DNA from: Streptomyces carpinensis
GTDB taxonomy: Bacteria > Actinomycetota > Actinomycetes > Streptomycetales > Streptomycetaceae
Assembly: GCF_002154505.1 (NCBI RefSeq)
Contig: NZ_MUBM01000030.1
Location: forward strand, 1 to 46,350
Length of the DNA: 46,350 bases
Direction: 5' to 3'
The notes under the pieces are model-generated. The model saw only the letters and a program-made list of their open reading frames with translations, searched no databases and had not been told where the DNA came from. A program made the translations under genes and the position numbers. This document shows, in pieces, positions 17,289 through 26,180 of the stretch. Position 1 is the stretch's first letter. Every line of letters begins with the position of its first letter.

Positions 17289-18143
17289 ATGAAAAACGAC
17301 GCGGTCTCGGGCGCCGAAGCGGTGCCCTGCTACAGCAACATCCGAATCGAAGACGACGGCCCGATCTCCTGGATCGTCCTGGCGAGGCCCGAGAAGGCCA
17401 ATGCCCTGTCGAACGAGCTCCTGGACGAGTTCAGCGCCGCACTGGAATGGCTTCGCGCCAACGGCGGCAAGATCATCGCCCTCCGGGGTGACGGCCGCGG
17501 CTTCAGTGCCGGCTACGACCTGAAGCAGGTCGCCGCGCCGACCGCCCCGGACCCGATGGCCGACCAGGCGCGACTGCAGCGCAATATCGACCGGTACCTC
17601 GCCATGTGGAACCACCCTAAGCCGGTGATCGCCGCGATCCATGGCTATTGCATCGCCGGCGCCACTCAGCTGGCGACGCTCGCCGACATCACTATCGTGA
17701 CCGAGGATGCCCGCATCGGCGAGGTCACGGTGCCGGTGGGCGCCGGATATGTGGCGCCGGTCTGGTCGACGCTAGTCGGCCCCAAGAGGGCCAAGGAGCT
17801 GGCGTTCGTGCCCGGCAACAGCATCGACGGCCGCACAGCGGTCGAATGGGGATGGGCCAACCATGCGGTGCCCGCCCCGGAGCTACTCGACCGCGTGCGC
17901 AGCCTGGCCGAGCGCATCGCGATGATCCCCGCGGATCTCCTGGCCATCAAAAAGCTGTCGATCAACCGTGCCATGGAGGCGATGGGCGCCCGGAGTGCCC
18001 TTGCGGCGGTCGCCGATGCCGATGCCCTCGCCCACCAGACCCCCGATGTGCTCGGTCTGCGCGAACGCATCGGGCGCGAAGGGCTCAAGGCGGTCATCGA
18101 GGCCTACCGGGTAGAGGCGACGATGAACCTCTCGTGCCGGTAA
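17289..18143 (+). CDS. Enoyl-CoA hydratase/isomerase (crotonase family)
   Basis: A 284-residue crotonase-fold protein. GDGRGFSAGYDL and GYCIAGATQLA form the oxyanion hole. RIGEVTVPVGAGYVAP lies in the active-site helix, where the usual catalytic glutamates are only partly kept, so it may not be a simple hydratase. The ATG at 17289 follows a purine-rich stretch; upstream in-frame GTG and ATG codons exist (from 17241) but would fall at the predicted promoter. It is transcribed alone, and the ABC transporter control region follows. Confidence 0.83.
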   Translation: MKNDAVSGAEAVPCYSNIRIEDDGPISWIVLARPEKANALSNELLDEFSAALEWLRANGGKIIALRGDGRGFSAGYDLKQVAAPTAPDPMADQARLQRNIDRYLAMWNHPKPVIAAIHGYCIAGATQLATLADITIVTEDARIGEVTVPVGAGYVAPVWSTLVGPKRAKELAFVPGNSIDGRTAVEWGWANHAVPAPELLDRVRSLAERIAMIPADLLAIKKLSINRAMEAMGARSALAAVADADALAHQTPDVLGLRERIGREGLKAVIEAYRVEATMNLSCR

Positions 18144-18164
18144 GGCTTCCCCCGGTCGAATGCT

Positions 18165-18182
18165 GTCAACATAAGCGTTGAC
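18165..18182. promoter_or_regulatory. Palindromic operator, copy 6
   Basis: GTCAAC-ATAAGC-GTTGAC, with perfect arms, in the leader region of the ABC transporter. Followed by A, it forms TTGACA (18178-18183) on the plus strand, with CACGCT 17 bases downstream as a weak -10 candidate. Confidence 0.83.
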
Positions 18183-18276
18183 AGTGCCTCGCGGGTCATG
18201 CACGCTGCACGGGGCGCCCTGCGGCGAAACGAATCCCGAATCTTCCCTCTGTCAGTCCAGACCTCTGCCCGCGAAC

Positions 18277-18294
18277 GTCAACACCCATGTTGAT
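18277..18294. promoter_or_regulatory. Palindromic operator, copy 7
   Basis: GTCAAC-ACCCAT-GTTGAT, a single mismatch in the last base. It lies 49 bp before the binding-protein ATG and 112 bp downstream of copy 6. It could act as an auxiliary site or a roadblock. Confidence 0.72.
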
Positions 18295-18342
18295 TCCCGG
18301 CTCGGCAGTTCGAGGGCGCCATCTTCACCACGAGGAGTACCA

Positions 18343-19509
18343 ATGCGCTCAGCACAATCGCGCGCCCCTCACCACCGGTTCCCCGCGGTCGCGGCGGTGG
18401 CCGCGCTGGCGATGTCTCTGGCCGGCTGTGGCTCGTCGACCAGTACATCCGGTGTTGGGGGCACGAGCTCGCAGTCCCTGACTTCCTTTCAGAGTGTCGT
18501 CGATCAGGCGACAGCGGCGCCCGACACGTGGCGCGGACCCACGTCGACGCCGGCTCCGCCCAAGCACATCAAGCTTGCGATCGTCGTGTGCTCGAGCGTG
18601 GTGTCCGGCTGCGTGCGCCAGGCGCAGGGCATGCAACAGGCCGCCCACTCGCTGGGATGGGAGGTCACGACCTACGACGGCAAGGGCGATCCGAGCACGC
18701 AGAACAACGCTATGACCCAAGCCATCAATGGAGGCGCGGATGCCGTCCTGCTCGCTGCCACCGACCCGGTCTCCTTGAGTGCATCCATGCAGCTTGCAGC
18801 CTCGAAGAAGATCCCGGTCGGGACCACAGGACTGGGCGCCGAACCCGGCCGGGGCGGTGCAGCCTTCGACATCGGCCCGGACTACGCCCGATGGGGCACG
18901 GTCCTCGGCTCATGGATCGTCGCCGATTCCCGTGGAACCGCTGACTTCCTGCCGACCATGGACAAGGAGTTCGAGAACCAGATGACGATCGCCCATGCCA
19001 TGACAGCGGCGGTGAAGAAGTGCACCGGATGCAAGGTGGAGCGCACCGAGCAGTTCGTGGTGAACGACATCGGCAATGGCCTCGGTCAGCGGATCGCCGG
19101 CGCTCTCCAGCGCAACCCGAGCGTTAACTACGTCAGCGGTGCCTACGACTCCGCAGCAGCGGACATGGTACCGGCGATCAACAACACCGGGCTGGGCAAC
19201 CGTCTCAAGTTGGTCTCCTGCGTGGGTTCCCCGCAGAACTACGGCTTCGTGAAGAACAACGAGGTCCAGCGGGTCGACATGGTGCAGGACGACATCTACA
19301 TGGGGTACGCGGCCGTCGACCAGATCATCCGGCTGATAGCCGAGCGGCCGCTGTGGAAGACGCCGGGCGTGACCGACCCGCGCGCACAGTACGGCGAGGG
19401 CACACCCGACCAGCTGATCACCTCCCACAACCTGCGTGACGCCTCCGCCGATTGGCGGGCCCCGTTCGACTACGTCTCCAAGTTCAAGGCACTGTGGGGA
19501 GTTTCCTGA
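18343..19509 (+). CDS. ABC transporter substrate-binding lipoprotein (CUT2 type)
   Basis: A 388-residue exported lipoprotein. It has a basic start, a hydrophobic core and lipobox LAGC, then a Ser/Thr/Gly-rich tether. The mature part has the periplasmic-binding fold of the sugar/autoinducer group (PF13407-like), with GADAVLLAATDP and DIGNGLGQR. Two cysteine pairs (CSSVVSGC and CTGC) recur in the paralogue at 22333, suggesting disulfides. The ATG at 18343 has GAGGAG upstream. The stop overlaps the ATPase start (TGATG). The operon context suggests uptake of the regulon's substrate rather than a sugar. Confidence 0.87.
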   Translation: MRSAQSRAPHHRFPAVAAVAALAMSLAGCGSSTSTSGVGGTSSQSLTSFQSVVDQATAAPDTWRGPTSTPAPPKHIKLAIVVCSSVVSGCVRQAQGMQQAAHSLGWEVTTYDGKGDPSTQNNAMTQAINGGADAVLLAATDPVSLSASMQLAASKKIPVGTTGLGAEPGRGGAAFDIGPDYARWGTVLGSWIVADSRGTADFLPTMDKEFENQMTIAHAMTAAVKKCTGCKVERTEQFVVNDIGNGLGQRIAGALQRNPSVNYVSGAYDSAAADMVPAINNTGLGNRLKLVSCVGSPQNYGFVKNNEVQRVDMVQDDIYMGYAAVDQIIRLIAERPLWKTPGVTDPRAQYGEGTPDQLITSHNLRDASADWRAPFDYVSKFKALWGVS

Positions 19510-21014
19510 TGCCTGCTGAGCAACGCCTGGCCGTCAGCGACTTGACGGTCTCCTATGGGCAGCACGAAGTGGTTCACGGGATCTCCTTCGACGTGGACCG
19601 CGGCCGCATGGTCGCACTCCTCGGGGCCAATGGTTCAGGCAAGTCGACCACGGTGAAGGCGCTCACCGGCGTCAACGCCATGGGCCCGAGAACCCGAGTC
19701 CGGTTCAATGGGACACCGGTGAAGCCCGCGAGCCTGACGACGACGGGGTCGCGTCGGCTCGGCATCCGGGTCGTCCATCAGGAAGCGCCGCTGATCTCGA
19801 ATATGACAGTCGCCGAGATGGCCGCTCTGCACATGGGTTTCCCGCATGCGGGCGGTGTGGTGCGCCATGGTGAGCTGAAGCGGCAAACCGCGCAGATGCT
19901 GGCGGACTTCGACGTCGACGTGGACCCGGATGCCTACTGCGGCGAGTTGACCACCGGCGAACGTGCGCTCGTCTCACTGGCCATCTCGATGGCCGGCATC
20001 GACCCCGACCGTGCCCTGCTGATCCTCGACGAAGCGACCGCTGCACTGTCCACCACCGACGCAAAGCGGCTGCTCGACCGCGTTCGCAATGCGGTGGAAC
20101 GCGGCCTGTCCGTCGTGATGGTGACCCACCGCCTGCCCGAGGTACGCGAATACTGCGACCGGACCCTGGTGCTGCGGGACGGAGACCTCGTCAGCGCCCT
20201 GGAGCGGGAGTCCTTTTCCGAGTCGGCCGTGATTCACGCGATGGTGGGCGACGAAGAACAGCGCGTAGCCGCCGACGCCAGACAGGCCAGTGCGACGGTG
20301 CCGGAGAGGTCCGCGGCCTTGATCGCCACCGGGCTGCAGGGACAGGGCGTCACCTCCGCGTCCTTCCATGTCCGGCCAGGAGAGATTCTCGGTGTCACGG
20401 GTCGAGCCGGCGAAGGGGCGTCCGAACTCCTGCGCATCATCGGCGGACTCGAGCCGGCCACCCGGGGGTCCGTCTCCGTCCGCGGCCGCGAGCTGCGGCT
20501 GCGTACCCCCAGGGATGCCGTCTCGGCCGGCATCTTCTACCTCTCTCCGGATCGTCTGAGCGAGGGCGGCGTTCCCACGATGACGGTGCACGACAACATC
20601 GTGCTCCCGATGGTGGAGCGGTACGGCCTCGCTCGGCGAAAGGCGGCGGCGGATGTCGCCGCAATGATGGACAAGCTCTCGATCCGCCCGAAGGACGCGC
20701 GCACCCCGTTCGGAAGCCTCAGCGGGGGCAATCAGCAGAAGGTGCTGCTCGCACGGTGGTTGCTGCTCCAGCCGACGGTTCTGGTACTCGATGACCCCAC
20801 GGCCGGTGTCGATCCGAACACCCGCGAAATCATGTTCGCGATTCTCCACGAGCTTGCCGCGGCCGGTGTGAGCGTTCTTCTCCGCTCGACGGAGCCAGAA
20901 CACCTGGCACGGTTCTGCGACCGCGTGATCGTCATGCAGGGCGGACGCGATGCGGTCCAACTGCAGGGAGCCGAACTCACGACCGAGGAGATCAGCCGTG
21001 CAACGTACGCCTGA
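19509..21014 (+). CDS. ABC transporter ATP-binding protein, tandem NBDs (RbsA-like)
   Basis: A 501-residue protein with two nucleotide-binding domains. NBD1 has a normal Walker A, GANGSGKST, but a degenerate signature (LTTGERALVSLA) and Walker B LLILDEATAALS. NBD2 has a degenerate Walker A, GRAGEGASEL, with a canonical signature LSGGNQQKV and Walker B VLVLDDPTAGVD. This pattern is usual in CUT2 ATPases such as RbsA, MglA and YtfR. The ATG at 19509 shares its A with the upstream stop. It energises the permease encoded next. Confidence 0.9.
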   Translation: MPAEQRLAVSDLTVSYGQHEVVHGISFDVDRGRMVALLGANGSGKSTTVKALTGVNAMGPRTRVRFNGTPVKPASLTTTGSRRLGIRVVHQEAPLISNMTVAEMAALHMGFPHAGGVVRHGELKRQTAQMLADFDVDVDPDAYCGELTTGERALVSLAISMAGIDPDRALLILDEATAALSTTDAKRLLDRVRNAVERGLSVVMVTHRLPEVREYCDRTLVLRDGDLVSALERESFSESAVIHAMVGDEEQRVAADARQASATVPERSAALIATGLQGQGVTSASFHVRPGEILGVTGRAGEGASELLRIIGGLEPATRGSVSVRGRELRLRTPRDAVSAGIFYLSPDRLSEGGVPTMTVHDNIVLPMVERYGLARRKAAADVAAMMDKLSIRPKDARTPFGSLSGGNQQKVLLARWLLLQPTVLVLDDPTAGVDPNTREIMFAILHELAAAGVSVLLRSTEPEHLARFCDRVIVMQGGRDAVQLQGAELTTEEISRATYA

Positions 21015-21045
21015 GAAGAAACCTGAAACCAGTGAGGAGACCACC

Positions 21046-22191
21046 ATGCGGGCGAGCAAGCCAAGTGATCGGGGCCTGCCGGCTGCGGCGGCCGAGAGCG
21101 CGACCCTGTCGAGGCTGACGGGCCTTGTGACCCGGCTGCTCCAGCGGCACAGTCTGCTGTCACTGATCGTCGTGCTCTTCGTGGTGTTCTCCTTCGCAGC
21201 ACCAGGCACCTTCCCCACAGCGCCGAATCTCCAGGGACTGGCGCTCGGACAGGCCGTCGGCCTGCTGCTCGCGATGTCGGTGCTTCTCGTGACCACAGTC
21301 GGCGAGTTCGATCTCTCCGTCGCCTACATCCTCGGGCTTTCCGCCGTCCTGACAGCGAAGCTGTCCGGTGACGAGGGGCTTCCGGTTCCCCTGGTCATCG
21401 TCATCAGCATCGCCGCCGGGGCGCTTATCGGGACCATTTCCGGCATCGTGGTCACTCGCTTGAAGGTTGTTTCGCTGATCGCCACCCTCGGCGTCGGCTT
21501 GGCGGTCAGCGGGCTCACCGTGGGGATCAGTGGCGGACAGACCCTGTCCGGAAACATTCCCCAGACCTTCGCGGTCCTCGCACGCACCCCCATCCTCGGC
21601 GTGGGATCCGCCGTGTGGATCGTGCTTGCCATCGCCGTCGTGATCTATCTGATGCTGACCAAGACTCCCGTGGGCAGCAAGATCTACGCCACCGGTGGCT
21701 CGGAGCAGGTCGCCCGGATGGTCGGCATCCGGGTGCGGTTGCTCAAGGGCGCCATGTTCAGCCTGGCGGGAGCATGCGCTGCGCTGGCCGGAATCCTTCA
21801 GCTCGGATTGGCGGGCGCCGCAAATCCGAGCTTCGGCTCGAACCTCCTCCTGCCGGCTTTCGCGGCCGTCTTCCTGGGCTCGACAACCGTCCGGCCGGGC
21901 TTCTTCAACGTCGCCGGAACACTGCTGGCCGTTGTCCTGCTGGCCGTCGGATTCTCGGGACTGAGCTTGTTGGGTGCGCCCTTCTGGGTCGAGCCGGTCT
22001 TCGACGGTGTCGCCTTGATCGTCGGAATAGTTGCATCACGGTGGTCCACCATCTCCTCCCGACGCAGGCGGCCTGCTCCGGGGAACGGTGATGGCCTCGC
22101 CTCCCCGGGGGCGCCGGAGGCGGGTGCGCGCAACGACGAGCACCGCTCGCTCGACGACACGGTGTCGGGTGCTGCCGCTGTCCGGGAATAG
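21046..22191 (+). CDS. ABC transporter permease (CUT2/RbsC-like)
   Basis: A 381-residue membrane protein with about nine to ten hydrophobic segments. It has the family signature around LVTTVGEFDLSVAYILGL, and KIYATGGSEQVARMVGIRV for the cytoplasmic coupling loop. The charged tails are Ser/Arg-rich. Two starts are plausible: ATG 21046 with GAGGAG at 6 bases, or GTG 20998 overlapping the ATPase with its own GAGGAG. I prefer the ATG. Predicted to form the membrane pore with the ATPase and one or both binding proteins. Confidence 0.88.
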   Translation: MRASKPSDRGLPAAAAESATLSRLTGLVTRLLQRHSLLSLIVVLFVVFSFAAPGTFPTAPNLQGLALGQAVGLLLAMSVLLVTTVGEFDLSVAYILGLSAVLTAKLSGDEGLPVPLVIVISIAAGALIGTISGIVVTRLKVVSLIATLGVGLAVSGLTVGISGGQTLSGNIPQTFAVLARTPILGVGSAVWIVLAIAVVIYLMLTKTPVGSKIYATGGSEQVARMVGIRVRLLKGAMFSLAGACAALAGILQLGLAGAANPSFGSNLLLPAFAAVFLGSTTVRPGFFNVAGTLLAVVLLAVGFSGLSLLGAPFWVEPVFDGVALIVGIVASRWSTISSRRRRPAPGNGDGLASPGAPEAGARNDEHRSLDDTVSGAAAVRE

Positions 22192-22213
22192 TCAAGGAAT
22201 CGCAGCTGTCCTG

Positions 22214-22272
22214 CAGTGCTCGACCCAGTGGGACGGGCTTGCATGTGGGAGTCGAGGTCACCCCCAACGAGG
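22214..22272 (+). pseudogene. Deleted remnant of a second cyclase-family gene
   Basis: Bases 22214-22236 are identical over 23 bases to the part of the cyclase gene (3836-4855, read on its coding strand) encoding QCSTQWDG. Bases 22245-22272 then match closely the part encoding MGVEVVPNE, about 130 codons further on in the intact gene. The two pieces are joined directly, so a second cyclase copy once stood between the permease and the second binding protein and lost its ends and middle. The remaining bases to 22332 hold the ribosome site of the next gene. Confidence 0.75.
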
Positions 22273-22332
22273 CCATTCGCGGCCGTTGTTCAACATCGAG
22301 GCAAATCAAGAGCCGCACAACAGGAGCGTGCA

Positions 22333-23508
22333 ATGTACCCGACGCAGTCATCGCGCCGGCCAGCGAAGTCTGGCCGTCGCCTCACAGCCGCCGTGGGCGT
22401 GGCTGCCACCCTGATGGCCGTCACAGCCTGCGGCGGCGCATCCAACTCGAGCGGTGCCGCAAGGATGAGCGATCAGCAACTCGCCACCTTCAAGGCTGCC
22501 GCCGAGAAGGCAGAGGCCCCCCAGACCACCTGGAACGGGCCGACTTCGACGCCGAAGCCACCCAAGGGCATAACCCTCGCAGTGGTGTCGTGTGCAAACT
22601 TCCTCGAAGGATGCGCACGGCAGGTAGCGGGTACCCAAGCCGCTGGACGGGCCCTGGGCTGGGCGGTCAAGGTCTACGACGGCAAGGGCGACCCCGTCGC
22701 GCAGAACCAAGCACTGATTCAGGCGATCAACGGTGGCGCCAACGCCGTTCTGCTGGCCGGTACCGACCCCAGGCAGGTCGCCGCAGGTCTGCAGCTGGCC
22801 AGAGAGAAGAAGATCCCCGTCGGCACGATGGGTGTCTACGTTCCGCCGAGTGACCTTGTCGCCTTCGACATCAATGACAACTTCCCGGCCGCCGGAAAAG
22901 CGATGGCATCCTGGGTCGTCGCGGACTCGCAGGGCGCTGCAAACGTTCTCCCCATGAACGACAAGGAATTCCCGAGCACCGATGCGCAGATCAAGGCCGC
23001 CCGCGCCACCCTCAAGTCGTGCACGAGCTGTGTCGTTCAGAACGTCGAGCAGCACGTGGCCACGGACATCGGCAACGGACTGGGGCAGCGAATGTCCGAC
23101 ACTCTTCGGCGACAGCCCGACGTGAACTATGTCATTGGTTCCTATGATGCCGCCATCTCCGACATGGTGCCGGCTCTGACGAATGCGGGAATTGCCCCCC
23201 GAATCAAGGCAGTCGGATACATCGGCAACCGTCAGAACCTCGGCTACGTCAAGGACGGAAACGTCGAGCATGCCGTCATCGCCGAAGACGATCGCTACTA
23301 CGCCTACGCGGCCGTCGATCAACTGATCAGGGTCCTCAACGGAAAGCGGCCGTGGCGCACGCCAGGCGACCCCGACGATCGCACGGCATACAGCGAAGGA
23401 GTCCCGTTCCGGCTGCTCACCGCGGCGAGCATCTCCGATCCCAGGAAGCCTTGGGCAGCCGAGAACGACTACGTATCCCGCTATCTTAAATTGTGGGGTA
23501 TTTCATGA
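22333..23508 (+). CDS. Second ABC substrate-binding lipoprotein, paralogue
   Basis: A 391-residue lipoprotein with a basic start and lipobox VTAC. It is clearly a paralogue of the protein at 18343: shared GPTSTP.PPK, YDGKGDP, GA.AVLLA.TDP, DIGNGLGQR, matching cysteine pairs (CANFLEGC and CTSC) and a similar C-terminal Y.EG.P..L segment. The ATG at 22333 follows AGGAGC. No operator is seen immediately upstream, so it is probably read through from the transporter promoter. It may widen the substrate range of the same permease. Confidence 0.85.
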   Translation: MYPTQSSRRPAKSGRRLTAAVGVAATLMAVTACGGASNSSGAARMSDQQLATFKAAAEKAEAPQTTWNGPTSTPKPPKGITLAVVSCANFLEGCARQVAGTQAAGRALGWAVKVYDGKGDPVAQNQALIQAINGGANAVLLAGTDPRQVAAGLQLAREKKIPVGTMGVYVPPSDLVAFDINDNFPAAGKAMASWVVADSQGAANVLPMNDKEFPSTDAQIKAARATLKSCTSCVVQNVEQHVATDIGNGLGQRMSDTLRRQPDVNYVIGSYDAAISDMVPALTNAGIAPRIKAVGYIGNRQNLGYVKDGNVEHAVIAEDDRYYAYAAVDQLIRVLNGKRPWRTPGDPDDRTAYSEGVPFRLLTAASISDPRKPWAAENDYVSRYLKLWGIS

Positions 23509-23517
23509 AGAATCCGG

Positions 23518-23583
23518 ATGGGTGTAATTACTGGCGGAGCCAGTGGTGTAGCGGTGGCAGAGCAAACAACTAAGAGTTCCTGA
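23518..23583 (+). pseudogene. Possible SDR N-terminal remnant
   Basis: A 21-codon frame starting at ATG 23518 reads MGVITGGASGVAVAEQ before running out. VITGGASG is the cofactor-binding opening of an SDR such as those nearby. Codon use (GTA, ATT, ACT) is less GC-biased than in neighbours. It is probably a deletion scar; chance cannot be excluded at this length. Confidence 0.3.
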
Positions 23584-23594
23584 AAGGATGGGGT

Positions 23595-24744
23595 ATGGGA
23601 CCTGACGAGAGGATTCTCATTGCCGGGGGAGCGCGCACCCCAGTCGGCAGTTTCGGTGGCGCGTTCAAGGACGTCCCGGCGCACGAGCTCGGTGCCGCCG
23701 CCGCTCGGGTGGCGCTGTCCCGGGTAAACGTGGCGCCCGGGGACGTGGACGAGGCCGTGATGGGATGCATGTCGGGTCCGACGGCTACAACGCGCGCCGG
23801 GTCGCCCTGGCGGCCGGGCTGCCGGTGAGCACGCCGGCGTACACGGTGAACCGGCTGTGCGGCAGTGGCCTGCAGGCGGTGTGGTCTGCTGCGATGCAGA
23901 TGCGCTGGGGCGGGGCGGACATCGCGGTGGCTGGCGGGGACGAGAACATGTCCCGGATACCGTTCTACGACTTCGGGGCCCGCTCGGGCTACAGGCTCGG
24001 GGACCGCACGCTGTGCGACGGCACGGTGATGATGCTGACCGATCCGTTCCACGGCATCCACATGGGCGTCACCGCGGAGAATGTCGCCGCCAAGTACGGG
24101 GGTGTCGCGGATTGATCAGGACGAGTTCGCGGCGGAGTCTCAGGGCCGCGTTCGCCGAGGAGATCACCCCGGTCGAGGTGGCCGGTCGCAGGCCCGTCAC
24201 CGTCGAGGTGGACGAGCACCCCAAGCCGCACACGACTGTGCAGACGCTGGCCGGTTTGCGGCCGGTCTTCCGGGACGGCGGCACTGTGACAGCTGGCAAC
24301 GCGTCGGGGATCAACGATGGCGGCGCCGCACTGGTGTTGGTGCGGGAGTCGGTGGCGGTCGAGCGCGGGTTGACGGGGTTGGTGGCGCTCGAGGCGGTGG
24401 CGACCGCCGGGATGGAGCCCGGGCTGATGGGCTAGGCGCCGGTGCCGGCGCTGCGCAAGCTGTTCGAGCTGACCGGCACCTCGGTGTCGGACATCGACAC
24501 TGTCGAGTTGAACGAGGCATTCGCGGCGCAGGCGGTCGCGGTGATTCGCGAGGCCGGCCTGGACCCCGAGAAGACCAATACGTACGGCGGGGCCATCGCC
24601 CTGGGCCACCCCGTCGGCGCCACCGGAGCCATCTTGACCCTCCGCGTGGCAAAGGACCTGGTACGGCGAGACCTCGAGCTCGGCATCGTCACCCTGTGCA
24701 TCGGCGGCGGCCAGGCCCTCGCCGCCCTGCTTCGCCGTGTCTGA
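23595..24744 (+). pseudogene. Thiolase (acetyl-CoA acetyltransferase), frameshifted
   Basis: The region encodes a near full-length thiolase, but in pieces. Frame one gives ARTPVGSFGGAFKDV to about 23775. A shift leads to YNARRVALAAGLP and the active-site NRLCGSGLQAV. A further shift near 24110 gives QDEFAAESQGR, then another gives FAEEITPVEV onward. There is an in-frame TAG at 24433-24435, followed by ALRKLFELTGT, NEAFAAQAV, GGAIALGHPVGATGA and TLCIGGGQ. Both catalytic cysteines and the histidine remain recognisable. Three or more frameshifts plus a stop make it non-functional unless the assembly is wrong. It would have performed the last thiolytic step of the island's beta-oxidation. Confidence 0.85.
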
Positions 24745-25316
24745 CCCACGGTCCGCGCCACCGGAACGCAGGTGACCGAAGGGCGGTCAGGAACGCACAC
24801 CGCCCGGCCGCCACCCCGCGACACCTGAAAGAGATCCGCCAAGGAGACCTCTCCCGTCCCGGAGGCGTCGGCTGCGGCGCGACGGGCTCCGGCCACCGCA
24901 TCAACACCATCGAAGGCCGCGCCCTCATACGCGGGTAAATCAGCGAAGACAAGCGCGACGGCGTCCGGCACGATCGTCCATCTCCTGTGGCATGGGCGAT
25001 CCGGCCAGCCATGTAGTTCCGGAGCGTCAGCTTCATGTCGCCGCTGTACTCGAGGTCCTTTTGGTACGGAAGTACTCAAGGCAGTCCGACGGGTGGGCGG
25101 GGAGCGCATCAACCTCCGGTTCGCCGCCTGCCAGATCGTCATTGAAGCCGTCGCGGGAGCGCAGCAGCGGCATCAGCGTGCATCTGGCCGCGGAGGGCCG
25201 GCCAGGTCTGCGGGAACCGGCCTTCCGGCTCTGCTATGCCTCCGGCGGCCTGAGCGGTGCACCGACCGTGCCGTCCGCTCGAGCCGCCACATCCCTGAGA
25301 AAGGATTGCTCGTACG
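24745..25316. other. Gene-poor interval, probably decayed
   Basis: No intact gene is seen. Short coding-like stretches exist on both strands (for example a minus-strand peptide containing MKLTLRNYMAGRIAHATG near 24990-25036), but I cannot assign them to a family. The preceding thiolase is a pseudogene, so this may be debris of another beta-oxidation gene. GAGAAAGGATT at the right end is the ribosome site of the next gene. Confidence 0.4.
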
Positions 25317-26180
25317 ATGGCTGAGATCACCAAAGTAGGGGTCGTCGGCTGCGGCCTGATGGGTTCCGGAATCGCCGACGTGTGCGCCCGCGCCGGCCTC
25401 GACGTCCTGGTCGGCGAGGTCAGCGCCGAAGCTGCGGCGGCCGGCAAAGCTCGCGTCATCGCCTCCCTGGACCGTCACCTCCGTAGCGGCAGGCTCTCCG
25501 AGCGTGACTGGGAGGCCGCGCTGTCACGGCTGGTCTTCACCAGCGACCTCGGCGACTTTGCCGACCGTCACCTCGTTTTGGAGGCCGTGGCCGAACGGCG
25601 CGAGGTGAAGAGCGCCACCATCACCGCCCTGGACAAGGTCCTCGACCTCCCGGAGGCGATCATCGCCTCCAACACCTCCTCCATCCCCATCATGGAGCTG
25701 GCGGCACTCACCGATCGCCCGGACCGCGTCATCGGCATGCATTTCTTCAACCCGGTCCCGGTGCAGCAGCTCGTCGAGGTCATTCCCACTCAACTTACCC
25801 GCGACGACGTCGTCGAACGTGCAACCGGATTCGTCACCGCCCGCTTGGGCAAGGACGCGATCCAGGCCCGCGACCGCTCCGGCTTTGTCGTCAACGCGCT
25901 TCTGGTCCCATACCTGATTTCCGCCGTCCGCATGCTGGAGTCCGGCTTTGCCTGCGCAGAGGACATCGACACCGGCATGGCCCTCGGCTGCGCCCACCCC
26001 ATGGGACCTCTGCGTCTGCTCGATCTGATCGGCCTCGACACGGTCCAGTCGGTCGCGGAATCGATGTATGAGGAGTTCAAGGAGCCCCTGTACGCGCCGC
26101 CGCCGCTGCTGCGCCGCATGGTCGCGGCGGGCACGCTCGGCCGTAAGACTGGCCGGGGCTTCTACGCCTACGGTGAATGA
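25317..26180 (+). CDS. 3-hydroxyacyl-CoA (3-hydroxybutyryl-CoA) dehydrogenase
   Basis: A 287-residue NAD-dependent dehydrogenase of the Hbd/PaaH/FadB2 type. Features in order: the N-terminal nucleotide fold VGVVGCGLMGSGIA, SNTSSIPI, the catalytic-histidine region GMHFFNPVPVQQLVEVI, GFVVNALLVPYLISA and the C-terminal GRKTGRGFYAYGE. The length is that of the single-function enzyme. It oxidises the L-3-hydroxyacyl-CoA produced by a crotonase. It stands alone after a decayed region; AAGGA lies 11 bases before the ATG. Confidence 0.92.
   Translation: MAEITKVGVVGCGLMGSGIADVCARAGLDVLVGEVSAEAAAAGKARVIASLDRHLRSGRLSERDWEAALSRLVFTSDLGDFADRHLVLEAVAERREVKSATITALDKVLDLPEAIIASNTSSIPIMELAALTDRPDRVIGMHFFNPVPVQQLVEVIPTQLTRDDVVERATGFVTARLGKDAIQARDRSGFVVNALLVPYLISAVRMLESGFACAEDIDTGMALGCAHPMGPLRLLDLIGLDTVQSVAESMYEEFKEPLYAPPPLLRRMVAAGTLGRKTGRGFYAYGE

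Noticed and set aside
22287..22310. GTTCAACATCG region before the second binding protein as an eighth operator
   Set aside because: Only one half-site resembles the motif and no GTTGAC arm follows at the 6-base spacing.
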